DNA from: Acholoe squamosa
Taxonomy: Eukaryota > Annelida > Polychaeta > Phyllodocida > Polynoidae
Direction: 5' to 3'
NCBI GenBank assembly: GCA_949317995.1
Contig: OX439043.1
Span: 60,529,339 to 60,593,338 of the forward strand
Length of the DNA: 64,000 nucleotides
Numbering within the stretch: position 1 is the first letter of the stretch; every line of letters starts with the position of its first letter. This document shows, in pieces, positions 23,813 through 35,091 of this stretch. The notes under the pieces were generated by a model. That model saw nothing but the letters and a program-made list of their open reading frames with translations. It was not told where the DNA came from and made no database searches. The translations under genes were made by a program, and so were the position numbers.

Positions 23813-23846
23813 ATAGGTCGATGGTGCATAAGGTGCCACTTCCTAT
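23813..23846 (+). promoter_or_regulatory. Conserved 34-nt block in 3' untranslated region, copy C
   Basis: Starts ATAGGTCGATGG and ends CCACTTCCTAT; matches 43093-43126 (minus) with only two substitutions, while the surrounding AT-rich sequence is not alignable by eye. The ends ATAGG/CCTAT can pair. Confidence 0.55.
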
Positions 23847-24040
23847 CTAGTTAAACTTAGTTACTTCAGGTTATATGTGACGATGCCTATATGGCTCTGT
23901 ATCATGAGTTTGATCCATAGGGATCGGGAAGGGGTCAGACCTAAAACTCTAGTAGGCTTAAATCCATCTGTATGAGTAAACTATATTTATTGATGGATGA
24001 CCATACAAGGTTGTTCTTTCTTAAATATGTGCACTCCCCC

Positions 24041-24503
24041 CATGGCACCTCTTCAGACATATGGTACCCCATTCTGTCCCATTCCCAACCACTTTTATTT
24101 TGTCCTCATAGATAGTCTTTAATATCCAAACCTTCTATACATTTTCTGTGGAAAATTATTTGGTCATGAACATACTTCATAGCCGTAACATCCTTTCCGC
24201 TTATCTTATTAGGGATTTAAGACCCCAGCCTCCCTAAATTTGAATTTTCACCCCTTTTTTTGCAAGAATTTATACTAAACTTTGAAATTTTGTACAAGGT
24301 AAACAAATATGGCCAGAGTAATACTTTTGGTCCCAGGGGTACTGCTAAACCTTCCCCTTAAATTGTTATCCTGGGTGAGAACCATATCCATAAAGATGTT
24401 TTCATAATTTTCAATATACTCAACCATGTAAAGTGGTTTGGAACGGGACAAAGGTGATTGGGAGCAGGATATGATCAGGATATACATATGTAGGTGAACT
24501 GAC
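24041..24503. repeat. Duplicated block, copy 1
   Basis: About 460 bp repeated in the same orientation at 25027-25481 with few changes. It contains the reverse complement of the GGTTGGGAAC motif near 24077 and a forward copy near 24432. No coding sequence; the open frames inside are repeat shadows. Confidence 0.8.
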
Positions 24504-24626
24504 ATGTAAGGCCCTATATGCACACTTTCTATGATTTGTGACCGAAGGTATAGTCTGGTAATTAACCCAGGGTAATTAACCTGTATAGAATGAGACTCGA
24601 TCTACTGTGTATAACAGAAGGGGTAA

Positions 24627-24799
24627 CTATATAGCTTCATCTACAGGAATATTATTTGACGCTGTGTTAATCAGAGCGAGTTATTATATGTTACATTCTG
24701 TAAACTATATTTATTGATGGAAGCTATATAGCTTCATCTACAGAAATATTATTTGACGCTGTGTTAATCAGAGCGAGTTATTATATGTTACATTCTGTA
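24627..24799. repeat. 76-nt direct duplication
   Basis: 24627-24702 and 24724-24799 are near-identical copies beginning CTATATAGCTTCATCTACAG and ending CATTCTGTA, 97 bp apart. Confidence 0.8.
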
Positions 24800-24810
24800 C
24801 TAGGTTGTAA

Positions 24811-25010
24811 TTAAGTACATAATGTGACTGTGTTTACTGCACCTCTATACTGACCTGGCTGTTCATCTTTCACTTTCTCTTTCACTATCTCAACATTTAT
24901 GTAATGGTTATCTAGCCTTTACTCAGAAAAGGGAATTCATAAAAACAAACAAGCAAATTTCAAACACTTCACAACACAGACATCTTCCCCAGAATTTAGT
25001 TTCCCCCATG
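24811..25010. repeat. Interspersed repeat shared with the palindrome arms
   Basis: Clearly related to 11867-12085 (and its mirror 8468-8686): shared words include TGTTTACTGCACCTCTATA, ATCTAGCCTTTACTCA and AACAAACAAGCAAA. It is shorter and diverged here. Confidence 0.65.
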
Positions 25011-25026
25011 AGAATTTAGTTTCCCG

Positions 25027-25481
25027 CATGGCACCTCTTCAGACATATGGTACCCCATTCTGTCCCATTCCCAACCACTTTATTTTGTCCTCATAGATAG
25101 TCTTTAATATCCAAACCTTCTATACATTTGCTGTGGAAAATTATTTGGTCATGAACATACTTCATAGCTGTAACATCCTTTCCACTTATCTCACTAGGGA
25201 TTTAAGAACCCAGCCTCCCTAAATTTGAATTTTCACCCCTTTTTTTGCAAGAATTTATACTAAACTTTGAAATTTTGTACAAGGTAAACAAATAGGGCCA
25301 GAGTAATACTTTTGGTCCCAGGGATACTGCAAAACCTTCCCCTTAAATTGTTATCCTGGGTGAGAACCATATCCATAAAGATGTTTTCATAATTTTCAAT
25401 ATACTCAACCATGTAAAGTGGTTGGGAACGGGACAAAGGTGATTGGGAGCAGGATATGATCAGTATATACATATGTAGGTG
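25027..25481. repeat. Duplicated block, copy 2
   Basis: Direct repeat of 24041-24503, about 985 bp downstream of it. Confidence 0.8.
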
Positions 25482-26755
25482 AAATTCTAAAGGATACATA
25501 GTAAGAAATTTGTCATGAGTTAGTGTGAAGGAAGGGGAAAGGATATGGCCAGTGGTAAGTGATTTTCATGTGTGGTAGAACTGTACAAAGTCACATTTCA
25601 AATATGGTTGGGAACGGGACAAGAAGTGGTTGGGAACTGGACATTATCATTATAATGACTGGGGTCTATTCATCATATTGATGTAATTCCATGTGCTGAG
25701 CTAAAGGAGGGACGGGGCCAGAGGAACAGGTGCTTGTGAGTGAGGTTCATGAATGACAAAAACCGAGTAATGTTACTTTTCTTTAAAGAAGTGATTGGGA
25801 ACAGGACATAAGTGGTTGGGAATGGGACATGAGTAATGGGGAACAAAATATAATCATTACAGTGACTAGGAGTAATTCAATAAATTGACATAATTCTATG
25901 CAATCAGTGGATGGGGGAACAGTAGCCACGGGATTGGTGCTGGTGATTGAGGTGTACAACTGAATGTCACTTTCAAGAATAAAGTGGTTTGGAACGGGAC
26001 ACAGAAAGTGGTTCGGAATGAGATGCTATCATTACAGTGACTGTGATTAACTTCATTATACTGAGACAATACTATGTCATGAGTTAATGGGACGACCGAG
26101 GTGAAGGGATAGGTAATTGCGATTGAGTCTCACAAGAGTTATGATTGAATAATGTTACATTTGAAAAAAAAATGGTTGGGAACAGGACACAAGTGGTTGG
26201 GAACAGGACATTATCATTACAATGACTGGCATTTTCTTTATTTTTATGTTATGAGTGGATGGGAGAACAAAGGGGAGGGAATATGTGCCTTAGAGTGAGT
26301 TTCATGCATTGTAGCACTGAACAATGGTGTGTTATAAGAAGTGGTTGGGAACAGGACAAAAGTGGTTGGGAACAGGACACATGTGGTGACTGATCAAGGG
26401 TTGCAGAGAAATGAATGACCAGAAAATCTCTATATTAAATTTTCTTTTAGGGCTCAAATAGGGCTAAATTGTGCATATTATGCAGACAGTTAAATATGAA
26501 AACTATGGAGATACTACTATCTTAATTTTTTGTGGTTGGGAACGGGACATAAGCACCATGGTAAGTTTGGAAGATTCTGAGAATGGATAAATAAGGAGAC
26601 AGAGGCTAGGAAAGATCGGGCATTGCTTCAGAGACATATGGATTTCACTTATAGTACAACTATTGTAGCTTCAGGGAAATCATTATTAGAAATATGGTGG
26701 GAAGCATTCATTTTTAAAGACTCTTTTAAAAAGTGGTTGGGAATGGGACTTTGCT
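25415..26755. repeat. Array of GGTTGGGAACRGGACA motifs spaced about 185 bp
   Basis: The motif, often doubled within 25 bp, occurs near 25417, 25605, 25789, 25984, 26173, 26342, 26533 and 26732, giving intervals of roughly 170-198 bp. Linkers keep traces of similarity (TATCATTACAGTGACTGG). It is an old tandem repeat. No gene is supported here; the 63-codon frame at 26623 has no recognisable features. Confidence 0.65.
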
Positions 26756-26886
26756 ATTCTCTCATATATACCTATACCATGTCGACCAGATTGCTTACTA
26801 AAATATGCCCATAGGTTAAAAGGATAGCCAATGGTATAGACATAAAGATGAACACAAGAACACTTACATATAGTGGATTAGCATTT

Positions 26887-27350
26887 GTGACCCATCCTAA
26901 CAAAGTGGTACTGAAGTCGCACATTTAGAAGCCTAGATATAGGCTTCTCAAGTGGTATAGTGTCAAAAATATCAGATTTTTTAAAATTGATATTTTAGCA
27001 TTTTTCTAACCTATGGGTAGATATCTTTCAGAATCCTTGCCTACTAAACTGAATTTAAGCCCCAAATGCCTAGAAGATATAGCTATAGTTTTCATGGTTA
27101 TATAGAATTACATGGGAATTATATAGGATTCATTAATTATTATATGTTTAAAATGTCAATTATCTCAGTTTAATTGATTTTTAATTCATCCGACTAAATT
27201 CACCGACGGAAGATCCTTAGAGGACCACCTGGTTCAAATATGCAAGTGTTATATACCAAATGAAAGCTCTTGATGAGCTGTAAATGAATATGCTAATAAC
27301 TAAACATATTGTATGTGCGACTTCCGTACCATTTTGTAAGGATGGGTCAC
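26887..27350. mobile_element. MITE with long terminal inverted repeats, copy 1
   Basis: About 464 bp. It starts GTGACCCATCCTAACAAAGT and ends with the diverged inverse (...AAGGATGGGTCAC); terminal inverted repeats are about 37 bp. ATTT on both sides (26883-26886, 27351-27354) could be a target duplication. No coding capacity. Superfamily not assigned. Confidence 0.75.
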
Positions 27351-27534
27351 ATTTGTTTTCTATATCACTGAAAAGAGGAATAGGATGAAAAACATGGAAT
27401 TTGGGACATGTATTGCCCTCTTTTAACAAAAGAATAACAAAGCAATAGGGTAAATCATATATCTTCTGAAAGGGCACAACTAGCACAACCTCCTGGGCCA
27501 ATAAAAACCTAGGATATTAAAATTTATTCGCATT

Positions 27535-28531
27535 TCTTCTGGGGATGTGACAGAGACTACGGCATCATCAGCATATAGTGTCATGTTATAATCACAGGCC
27601 TTAGACAAGGAGTTAACATATATAGAAAATAGGACAGGACCCTAAACGGAGCCCTGGGTCACCCCATGTGTTATAATTTTAGAGCTGGAACAGTTATCAT
27701 GAGCTATTGTTATTTGATTTCTATTTGATAGGTAATTCCTGAAAAAATTACAAGTCCTAGTGTTTAGCCCTTAAAGTGATAACTTTCCCAATAATTTTGA
27801 GTGGAAAACAGTGTCAAATGCTTTTTTGTAATCAAGATATATGCAGTATGTTGGTTTTCCATTGATAATGTTGTTTATAATATTACTTAGGTGCTCAGTG
27901 ACTGCGCTTAGGGTTGAACGTCCCTTCCTGCACCCATGTTCTGTGGGACACAGAAGACTATTGTCTTCCATGTAGTTTTGTAACCTATGACAGACAATTT
28001 TTTTTCTAGGATTTTACCATGGAGCTGTAAAAGGCTAATTGGTCTTAAGTCATTAACATCTAATGAGTTTGGTTTTTTATGAAGTGGGACAATTGTCCCT
28101 TTCTTCCATGTATTAGGAAAGGTACTACGTCGTACACATGTGTTGTACAAGATCAAAATTACATCAGGGATAGACATGAAAGCATCTTTTATAATAAAAT
28201 GTTTACAATGTTTAATAGCTGATGGCTTCCTGATATTAATAGTCTTTATATATTTCTTTAAATTGAGATAGGAGATATTGTACATTAAATTTGAATCTGG
28301 AACTGGTACACCGTATGGATTCTGCTCCAGAGTGTATGTAGTAGGTGGGGGAAGTGCATCTGCTAATTGTTTACCAATGTTAGTGAAACAGCTATTTATA
28401 TACTCAGCACATTCAGCAGGTGGGATTATTAATCCATTCGTATTATTTCTTAACTTGATCAGAGTGCTACTTGGGTAGCAGTATACGGATGACATTCCAG
28501 AATTTAACAGGGTCAGTTTTCCTGAATTCAA
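27535..28531 (-). pseudogene. LINE reverse transcriptase domain
   Basis: RT motifs appear in order along the minus strand: WKKGTIVPLHKK and LRPISLL (28531-27908 frame), HGCRKGRST, LDYKKAFDTV, and, after an in-frame stop near 27640, the YADD catalytic box near 27575. The reading ends soon after, so the thumb and C-terminus are missing. Confidence 0.82.
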
Positions 28532-28780
28532 GTAGATTCCTGATCTCTTTTTTTTTTGTTTTGGAAAATTGCTGTTTTAACAATGCGTTTAAAGTAATTG
28601 GCAAGTCTTCAGTTTTGTTCAGTGTTTCTTGCTTTTCTATATAGCTTATCCCTGACGCGCATTAATTCAAGATCATCATCCGTAAGCCAGAGAGGTGTAT
28701 ATTCTGGAATGGTGATGGACCTTACAGGGCACATGCCTTCAAGGGTGCTAGTTATAACATTCAAGATGGTCGCCCACATA

Positions 28781-29490
28781 TCATTTGGGTTTTTTCATAA
28801 GTACCACATCTTCCCAATTGTAGCTGATTAATAATTTTTTGAAAGTTAAAAAATCATATCTTCTATAGGACCTTGCCATAACTCTTTTTTTCTTAATTTT
28901 TGTTCTGTCACATTTTAGAACCATATAAATAGGAGTATGATCCGATACATAGTAATCGAGTGACCCTTGGAAAGCCACATTGTCTACATTGGTGTAGATA
29001 TGATCAAGTAAGGTGCCAGATACTGGTCTAGTTACAGAGTTTATCAGCTGAAAGACTTCATTACCAGTGCAAAAATCATCAACTTTCGATTCCTCCACAT
29101 CTTTTTTATTAAGAAGGTTAACATTAAAGTCACCCATAAAGATTAATTTTCTATTCCTTGTGACATTTTTCCTGATTTCACTGAGTTTTTTATAGATAGC
29201 ATTTTTATCAATATGCGCGTCTGGAGGACGATAGCATACAAAGATTTTATATTTCATGACTCCAATTTCAACGTCAACACTGAGAATTTCATATTCTTCA
29301 GTTATAAAACTATTATGTAAATCAGGGATTGCAATGTAGTGGTCCCTTAGGTATAGCATTAACCCTCCAGCTTTTTTTCATCTCTGTTTGGGTATCTGTC
29401 CAGTCACACATATTGGTAACCCGGGATATACATATCAACCTCTTTTATAGAAGGAGTTAGCCAAGATTCCACTATGCCAGCAATTCCTTA
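28781..29490 (-). pseudogene. LINE APE-type endonuclease domain
   Basis: The main open part (29359-28781) carries the catalytic-core words GDFNVN and SDHTPIY and the SGTLLDHIYTN segment characteristic of LINE endonucleases. Upstream, in the same region but beyond stops near 29370 and 29395, lies the ESWLTPSI motif. In a live LINE this domain nicks the target site. It is broken here. Confidence 0.8.
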
Positions 29491-29586
29491 GCAGACTCAG
29501 TAAGAAAGTTGTAATGACATCTCTATCTCATAAGCACATAAAGATGGCTGATCAATTAAAATGTGTATGACATTAAAATGATATAT

Positions 29587-30052
29587 GTGACCCATCCTGA
29601 CAAAGTGGTGCGGAAGTCACACATAGGAAATGTTTAGATACTGCCATATTCATTTACAGCTCATCAAGAGCTTTCATTTGGTATATAACACTTGCATATA
29701 TGAACCCGGCTTCCCTCTGTGGATCTTCTAGCAGTAAATGTAGTCGGATTGATTAATAATAGATTAAACTGAGATAATCAACATATTAAACATATAATAA
29801 ATTCTAAATGCTATATAATCCCTATGTAATTATCTACAACCACAAAACCTAAAACTACGTCTTTCAGGCTTTTGGGGCTTATTTTCACTTTAGGAAGCAA
29901 GGATTCTAAAAGATATCTACCCATAAGTTAGAAAAATGCTAAAATGTCAATTTTGAAAAAAAAATGATATTTTTTACACTATCCAACTTGAAAAGGCTAT
30001 ATCTAGGTTTCTAAATGTGCGACTTCAGTACCAATTTGTAAGGCTGGGTCAC
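29587..30052. mobile_element. MITE copy 2, inverted relative to copy 1
   Basis: About 466 bp, with ends GTGACCCATCCTGACAAAGT and ...AAGGCTGGGTCAC. Its body is the reverse complement of copy 1 (for example CATTTACAGCTCATCAAGAG here versus CTCTTGATGAGCTGTAAATG there). ATAT flanks both ends. The two copies bracket the LINE. Confidence 0.75.
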
Positions 30053-30227
30053 ATATGATAGAGCTATGGGTCTTCACAAAGACATTGATGGCATATAGGC
30101 TATATATGTTACATGTACTGGGAATAGGGACCTTAAAGCACCCTGCACTAAGGGCCTTTTTTGTAGATCGTGTCACATATAACAAACTCCCCAACCTCCA
30201 TTCATGTTTGGTGATCAGGGGAACAAA

Positions 30228-31015
30228 CCAAAATTGGGTATCCTGAGGCATTGGAATTCCAAGCATAACATTGCAAAATTTTTGCGCAAAATAAAAAACT
30301 GCAAAAAAGCACTCTTTATAAATGGCCAAAGGCTGTATCATATTTGGGGCCACTTTTCTTAATGACCTTCACCCATTTCATGTACTCATTTCACGTACTC
30401 ATCTCTAATCAACAGTTTTCCAGCTGTTTTTGATGAAACATGCATTTTGGAAGGAAACTTGCCTACTAGACATGGTAGCAAGCATGCTTAAAATAACCAA
30501 TCCACTTTCTTTCCCCCACAATTGGGTATCCTGAGGCATTGAAATTGGCTTGGAATTCCAAACAGAACATTGCATAATAGATAAAACTTGATTATTGCAG
30601 TGTGCCCAAAAACTGCAAAAAAAAAAACGCTCTTTATAGATGATATAGATATTTGGGGCAAATGTTCTTAATGACTTTTACCCATTTCATGTCCTCATCT
30701 CTAATCAACAGTTTTCCCGCTCTTTTTGGTGAAACATGTATTTTGGAGGGAAACTTGCCTACCAGAGATGATACTACCCATGCTCAAAATAACCAATCCT
30801 CAAGCATTGGAATTGGTTTGGAATTCCAAAAGTAACATTGCATAATTGATATAACTTGACACTCTATAGATTAAACTTGATTTTTGCAGTGCACCCAAAG
30901 ATGGTGAAGACTGAAGACATTGTCTTCATCGTTCTTCACAGTTTTTCCCGCTCTTTCATTGAAACATGCATAAATATTGGCAGGAAACTTGCCAACTGGT
31001 AGCACCCATTCTGAA
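30228..31015. repeat. Three tandem units of about 210-290 bp
   Basis: Units start near 30228, 30521 and 30800. Shared words include TGGAATTCCAA, AACATTGCA, CACCCATTTCATG, CAGTTTTCC and GGAAACTTGCC. Non-coding. Confidence 0.75.
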
Positions 31016-32376
31016 CCACAAATCAGGGACCGTTAGACTGACAGCTAAAATCTTGATACCAATTTCAACCCCTTACAAGGTTTTTTTATGTGGTGTGTTA
31101 CAGGGACAATATATCACTATTATTGATAGATTTATTCTGATTTAAGAGCCATTGTCACAGACACTTCAAAGAGTATATTTCTACACTCAACTGACTGTAG
31201 CAAAAAATTTCAACCAACATCCACCCAAACTGATATAAATAGATAGGATAGGCATATTTTTTTTTTCTATGGCTAAAGGCCAAAACCATGGTTTTCTGGC
31301 ATTTGTACATTTTTTTCCTGACACTTACTCATACACCATCTATATGATGTTCCCATGGTCAGATGAAAGATCATTGCACATCATCCCTAAAATATTGTCT
31401 ATAGAGCTTTGTGTAGAATTATGTGCAGAAATATGTGTGTCTCACTGAGATGGAGTATTTCTCCTTATGAGGTAGAGTGAAGGCTTCCCCTCCCAGAGAA
31501 CATCTGGCAATCATCAGTCAGATAAACATCACACTACAGCAGGGATGACCTAGTTACCATAGTAACCAGGGTTTCAGTATACAAGAATACAACTTAAGTA
31601 AGATCAACTTTATAACTGACATTTGGGGAGACCTCACAAAGGTGACATATATAAAATTATGTGTGTGAATATTACATGGATACAATCTCACAGGGCCAAC
31701 CTAGGTATATCTGGTGTGTCTGAACCCAACATTGACAGAACCCCCTCTGTGTCTATTAGTGACAAACCATCAAACACCACAATGATTATACCTGAGATGC
31801 ACTTTATGTCCTTCTTTGACTAAAAATCAAATTGACTACAAAACACATTTTATGTTTTCTAAGAATGTACAAAGCTGTGAATGGATAAATGAATGTGTGT
31901 AGAGCTATTAGGATTAGAAAACCTCTTATGATCTTGTCAGCAAGCCTGTTCATCTTATAATATCTATGATATGGCCCTTTTCACCATCTCAGTGCTAGTT
32001 TACAAATGCATTGTGTGTGTTGTGTGTCTTTGCCCTTATGAGGTTCAGTACCAGCAGAGGGATAGTTGAAACTTCACCCCTTCCCCAAGGACCATCTGCC
32101 ACTCATTAATTAGATAAACATGGGTAATATGACTCAGTATGCTGGGGTCATTTAACTGCAGCTAGTTAGCTTTACTATGATGGGGGCATGTTTATTCCTT
32201 CAACATATGGGCATTATCAATAGCTTAAATTTAAAAAAAAATTCTAGATTTCAAGTAATGTTCATAATCCTACATTGTGAGTACCTCATGAGAACAGGTT
32301 GTGCATAATTGTGTGTCTTATATGGAGTGTATATGAAAGTATCCTTCCCTCACCCTACATGGACAGATTTACATGG
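31016..32376. other. AT-rich stretch with weak repeats, no gene
   Basis: No supported gene. Similar passages near 31400-31560 and 31990-32150 (GTGTGTGTCT, TTATGAGGT, CCATCTG, TTAGATAAACA...) suggest an old diverged repeat. Confidence 0.4.
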
Positions 32377-33482
32377 ATAGAACCTCATAAGGAATATCCA
32401 TGTACTGGGTGTGTCTGATATGAATAGACTTCATAAGGTATATTGATGTACTGTGTGTGTCTGATATGGATAGGGCCTCCTAAGGAATACACTTGTGCTG
32501 TGTGTGTCTGATATGGATACAACATCATAAGGAGTACCCAGGTACTGTGTGTCTGATATAGATAGGACCTCATAAGGAGTACCCTTGGACTGTGTTGGGC
32601 TTCCCTAGCCCACTTAACCCAGATAGCCCTACTGTCCTACATGTAGGACGCCTAAGTGACATCATGGGAAGAGGTCTATATCCGCAAGTTAACTTAACAG
32701 ATATAGAAGTAAAATGTTGCATCCTATAGTTCTAGGCTCAAGGCTTCCAAAAATGCTCCATATGGGTATTCTTAGGTACTTTTATGACATTACACACATA
32801 TTCCAAAACACCTACCACTTAGAAAATTACCCTCTGGTAAAGATTTGGACCTTTTCATAGGAGACAGACGCCCAAAGTCCTACTGACCTACATGTAGGAC
32901 GGTGCTAATTTCTGGATCCGCTATAGCTAAAGCATTGAAATTTCCTGTATGGCATAAATGGCCATATATAAGCTTATTTGTCAGTTTCCGGTACTCTAGT
33001 ACAGGAATTGCGGTTTCCATGGCAACCAAAAGAACACAAATTTCAAAAGACAGCAGTCCTAAGTCCTACTGTCCTACATGTAGGACGGTAAGCAATCTCT
33101 CATATCTCTGGACACGGTGCAGATAAAGGTTTGAAATTTTGAACAGGGCATATTTGGTCATATATTAGTCTACTTATCAATTTTTATCACTCTATGACAA
33201 AAATTGCCACTTTAGGGTTATCTGGGTTAAAAGGGTCTATTTCTCCTCTTTCCTATCCCCTCAGGATGTGTGTGGTGAACATATGCGCAGGCACTGACAC
33301 ATTCCTCTGTTAAATTATCAACCTGTGAAGCACGGGATAGCCACTTAGTGCCGCTAAAGTGCTGTAAAACACAAATCAATCAATCAACCTTGGACTGTGT
33401 GTGTCTGATATGGATAGGACCTCATAAGGAATACACTTGTGCTGTGTGTGTCTGACATGGATAGAACCTCATCAGGAGTACC
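32377..33482. repeat. 47-bp minisatellite interrupted by an insertion
   Basis: Units of about 47 bp run from 32377 to 32595 and again from 33388 to 33482 (ATAGGACCTCATAAGGAGTA then TGTGTGTGTCTGATATGG). Removing 32596-33387 and one copy of the 13-bp duplication restores a perfect 47-bp unit. Confidence 0.85.
32596..33387 (+). mobile_element. TPRT-type (SINE/LINE-derived) insertion with 13-bp target duplication
   Basis: 792 bp flanked by CCTTGGACTGTGT at 32583-32595 and 33388-33400. It ends GTAAAACACAAATCAATCAATCAA, a short-repeat tail typical of RTE-like SINE/LINE 3' ends. Inside are three copies of the palindromic word CCTACATGTAGG (32636-32647, 32887-32898, 33073-33084), each starting a related passage, and inverted matches TTAACCCAGAT / ATCTGGGTTAA near 32613 and 33220. 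No open reading frame of note. Confidence 0.72.
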
Positions 33483-33512
33483 CTCCCTAGAAACAAGTCA
33501 GGTAGAATCCTG

Positions 33513-33556
33513 GGACTGACTGGTGAATCTGTGAGCACATATTCACCAGTCAGTCC
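33513..33556. repeat. Perfect 16-bp hairpin
   Basis: GGACTGACTGGTGAAT (33513-33528) and ATTCACCAGTCAGTCC (33541-33556) with a 12-nt loop. Confidence 0.7.
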
Positions 33557-33712
33557 TGGGACTTACACCCCATATTCACGTGAAAACACAGGATTTCACC
33601 AGAGAGCCATCTAGTGAGATTTATTGACCCCAACTTACATCTGCAGCATAAAGTGTATTTGTCATCCTCCACCAGGCGCCTCTGCCTAAATGTAAATGTC
33701 CATTCCAAGAAA

Positions 33713-33719
33713 GGGGGGG

Positions 33720-33774
<55 letters not shown>

Positions 33775-33937
33775 GGAGAGAGGGAGAGAGAGACAATAGT
33801 AGAGAGAGACAGAAGCAGAGATAGAAGGGCGAGGTAGGGATAGAGAGAGAGAGCGGGAGACAATTACAGATAGAAACTGAGAGAGGAAGAAGTGGGGAGG
33901 TAGAGAGAGAGAGAGAGAGAGAGAGAAGAGAGGCAAT

Positions 33938-33970
<33 letters not shown>
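33713..33970. repeat. GA-rich simple repeat
   Basis: A G run followed by long (AG)n tracts with interruptions. Opposite-strand frames rich in Ser/Leu are artefacts of the dinucleotide. Confidence 0.95.
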
Positions 33971-33971
<1 letters not shown>

Positions 33972-34856
33972 CAGAAAACAGAGATAGAGAGGGCAGTACT
34001 CAACTAATTTAAACTATTGACATGAATGATTATAATCCATTTAATTCATCATGATATTATGTGTGTTGCTCTACTACAGCCTTTCTGACATGATTTGATT
34101 GTTTGCTAGACATGGCTTGAGTACATTTGAGATATGCTGGCAAATAGGCACTCAATGATTAGAGGCTGTTCTAAGTTGGGAAGGGCTGTGAGGTAAAGAG
34201 TCAGCTAAATTTAGGTTTTATAGGTCATGGGCTGCAGACAAACAACCTCTTACTTGCCACCCAAGCAAGGAAGAATTGATTCTATCATCAAACATAATTT
34301 TTAGGTAGTTTCAGTCAATTTCTGAGAATCAAGATACAAAATCTTGGATTCTGCAGGAATCTTTTGGTATAAGTGGTACCTTGTTTGCATTTAATATCAG
34401 TCTGATAAAGATTCCTTAAATCTTCATAAACCCCCTTATCTTACTCAATACTGAACATAAAAGGGAGCCTACTTTTAAGGGGGGGGGGAGTAGAGGGCGG
34501 CGGGCTGGTCTGCACTATAGGACTCTATGAAGTAACACATCCTAGGGAACCTATATCATCCTTGACAAAACCATAAATCTCATAGATGTGGCCTGACCTA
34601 TATGTCTCCCTTGAGCTATCCATAATGAGAATCACAAGCTGACCCTCCGGACCTACCAGGGACAAGATGTATATTCACTACTCTCATAAAGCTAGCTCTC
34701 TGTATGCTCCCAGAAGCTGGATTTACTCATCATAGTGCCTGTCATTTCCAATTGGATTACTCTGGTCTTAGTCGCCAGCGGATTTCATACCTAATAGAAA
34801 TAGCTAAAGCCTTGTGCACTTAAGATACTAACAGTTATTATTACTATTTTTCCAAA
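33971..34856. other. Intergenic or 5' flank of the host exon, no gene seen
   Basis: Unique-looking sequence with a G run near 34480. I see no clear promoter motif or coding sequence. Confidence 0.3.
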
Positions 34857-35091
34857 ATGGTATCCATAAGGAGAACACTATTGCGAAAGTGCTTGCACTG
34901 TCTGTTGCTGGCAGCACTTATCGTACCAGGATTCTTATTTCTGTTTGGAAGCAGTATCTCAACTGTCCATCTCATGACGAGGGCTGACTTTAAAGTTGGT
35001 GAGACAATAAACCCATTACAAAGTCACATGTCGGCACTGGAGCAAAGAATTTCAGATGTGAAAAGACAAAATGATACTTTAAAAAATGCAG
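34857..35091 (+). CDS. First coding exon of a putative type II membrane protein
   Basis: ATG in a good context (AAAATGG) opens 78 codons plus one base, ending AATGCAG followed by GTAAGTTTA, a consensus splice donor; the intron would be phase 1. The peptide has a short basic N-terminus (MVSIRRTLLRK), one hydrophobic segment (about residues 13-33) and then a heptad-like stalk (LQSHMSALEQRISDVKRQ). That plan is typical of Golgi glycosyltransferases and glycosidases, whose catalytic domains lie in later exons. No later exon is recognisable in the window; the downstream intron seems to contain a retrotransposon at 36141. Could also be a spurious frame. Confidence 0.45.

Larger units (their letters stand above)
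13589..23905 (+). mobile_element. Ty3/gypsy LTR retrotransposon, dead copy C with long ORF3
   Basis: Order: LTR, tRNA-His-like primer site, gag, pol (PR-RT-RH-IN), stem-loop, ORF3, conserved post-ORF3 block, AT-rich 3' untranslated region with a 34-nt block shared with the intact copy. No 3' LTR is found after about 23905, so the element is 3' truncated. Pol carries large deletions. It is the right-arm partner of copy A and the only copy in which most of ORF3 can be read. Confidence 0.88.
27535..29500 (-). mobile_element. Non-LTR retrotransposon (LINE) fragment
   Basis: Minus-strand pieces in LINE order: endonuclease with ESWLTPSI (about 29470), GDFNVNLL, SGTLLDHIYTN and SDHTPIY (29359-28781), a linker with WLTDDDLELMRVRDKLY (about 28700), then RT with LRPISLL (about 28040), HGCRKGRST and YLDYKKAFDTV (27971-27771), and QGS...GP...YADD near 27575-27665. 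An APE-type endonuclease with a YADD RT fits CR1/L2/Jockey-like LINEs. Several stops and frameshifts make it dead. It is truncated at both ends and sits between two MITEs. Confidence 0.85.

Noticed and set aside
27217-27501. 94-codon minus frame
   Set aside because: It overlaps the MITE terminus and has no similarity to the LINE frames.
33550-34003. Ser/Leu-rich open frames
   Set aside because: Translations of a GA/CT simple repeat.
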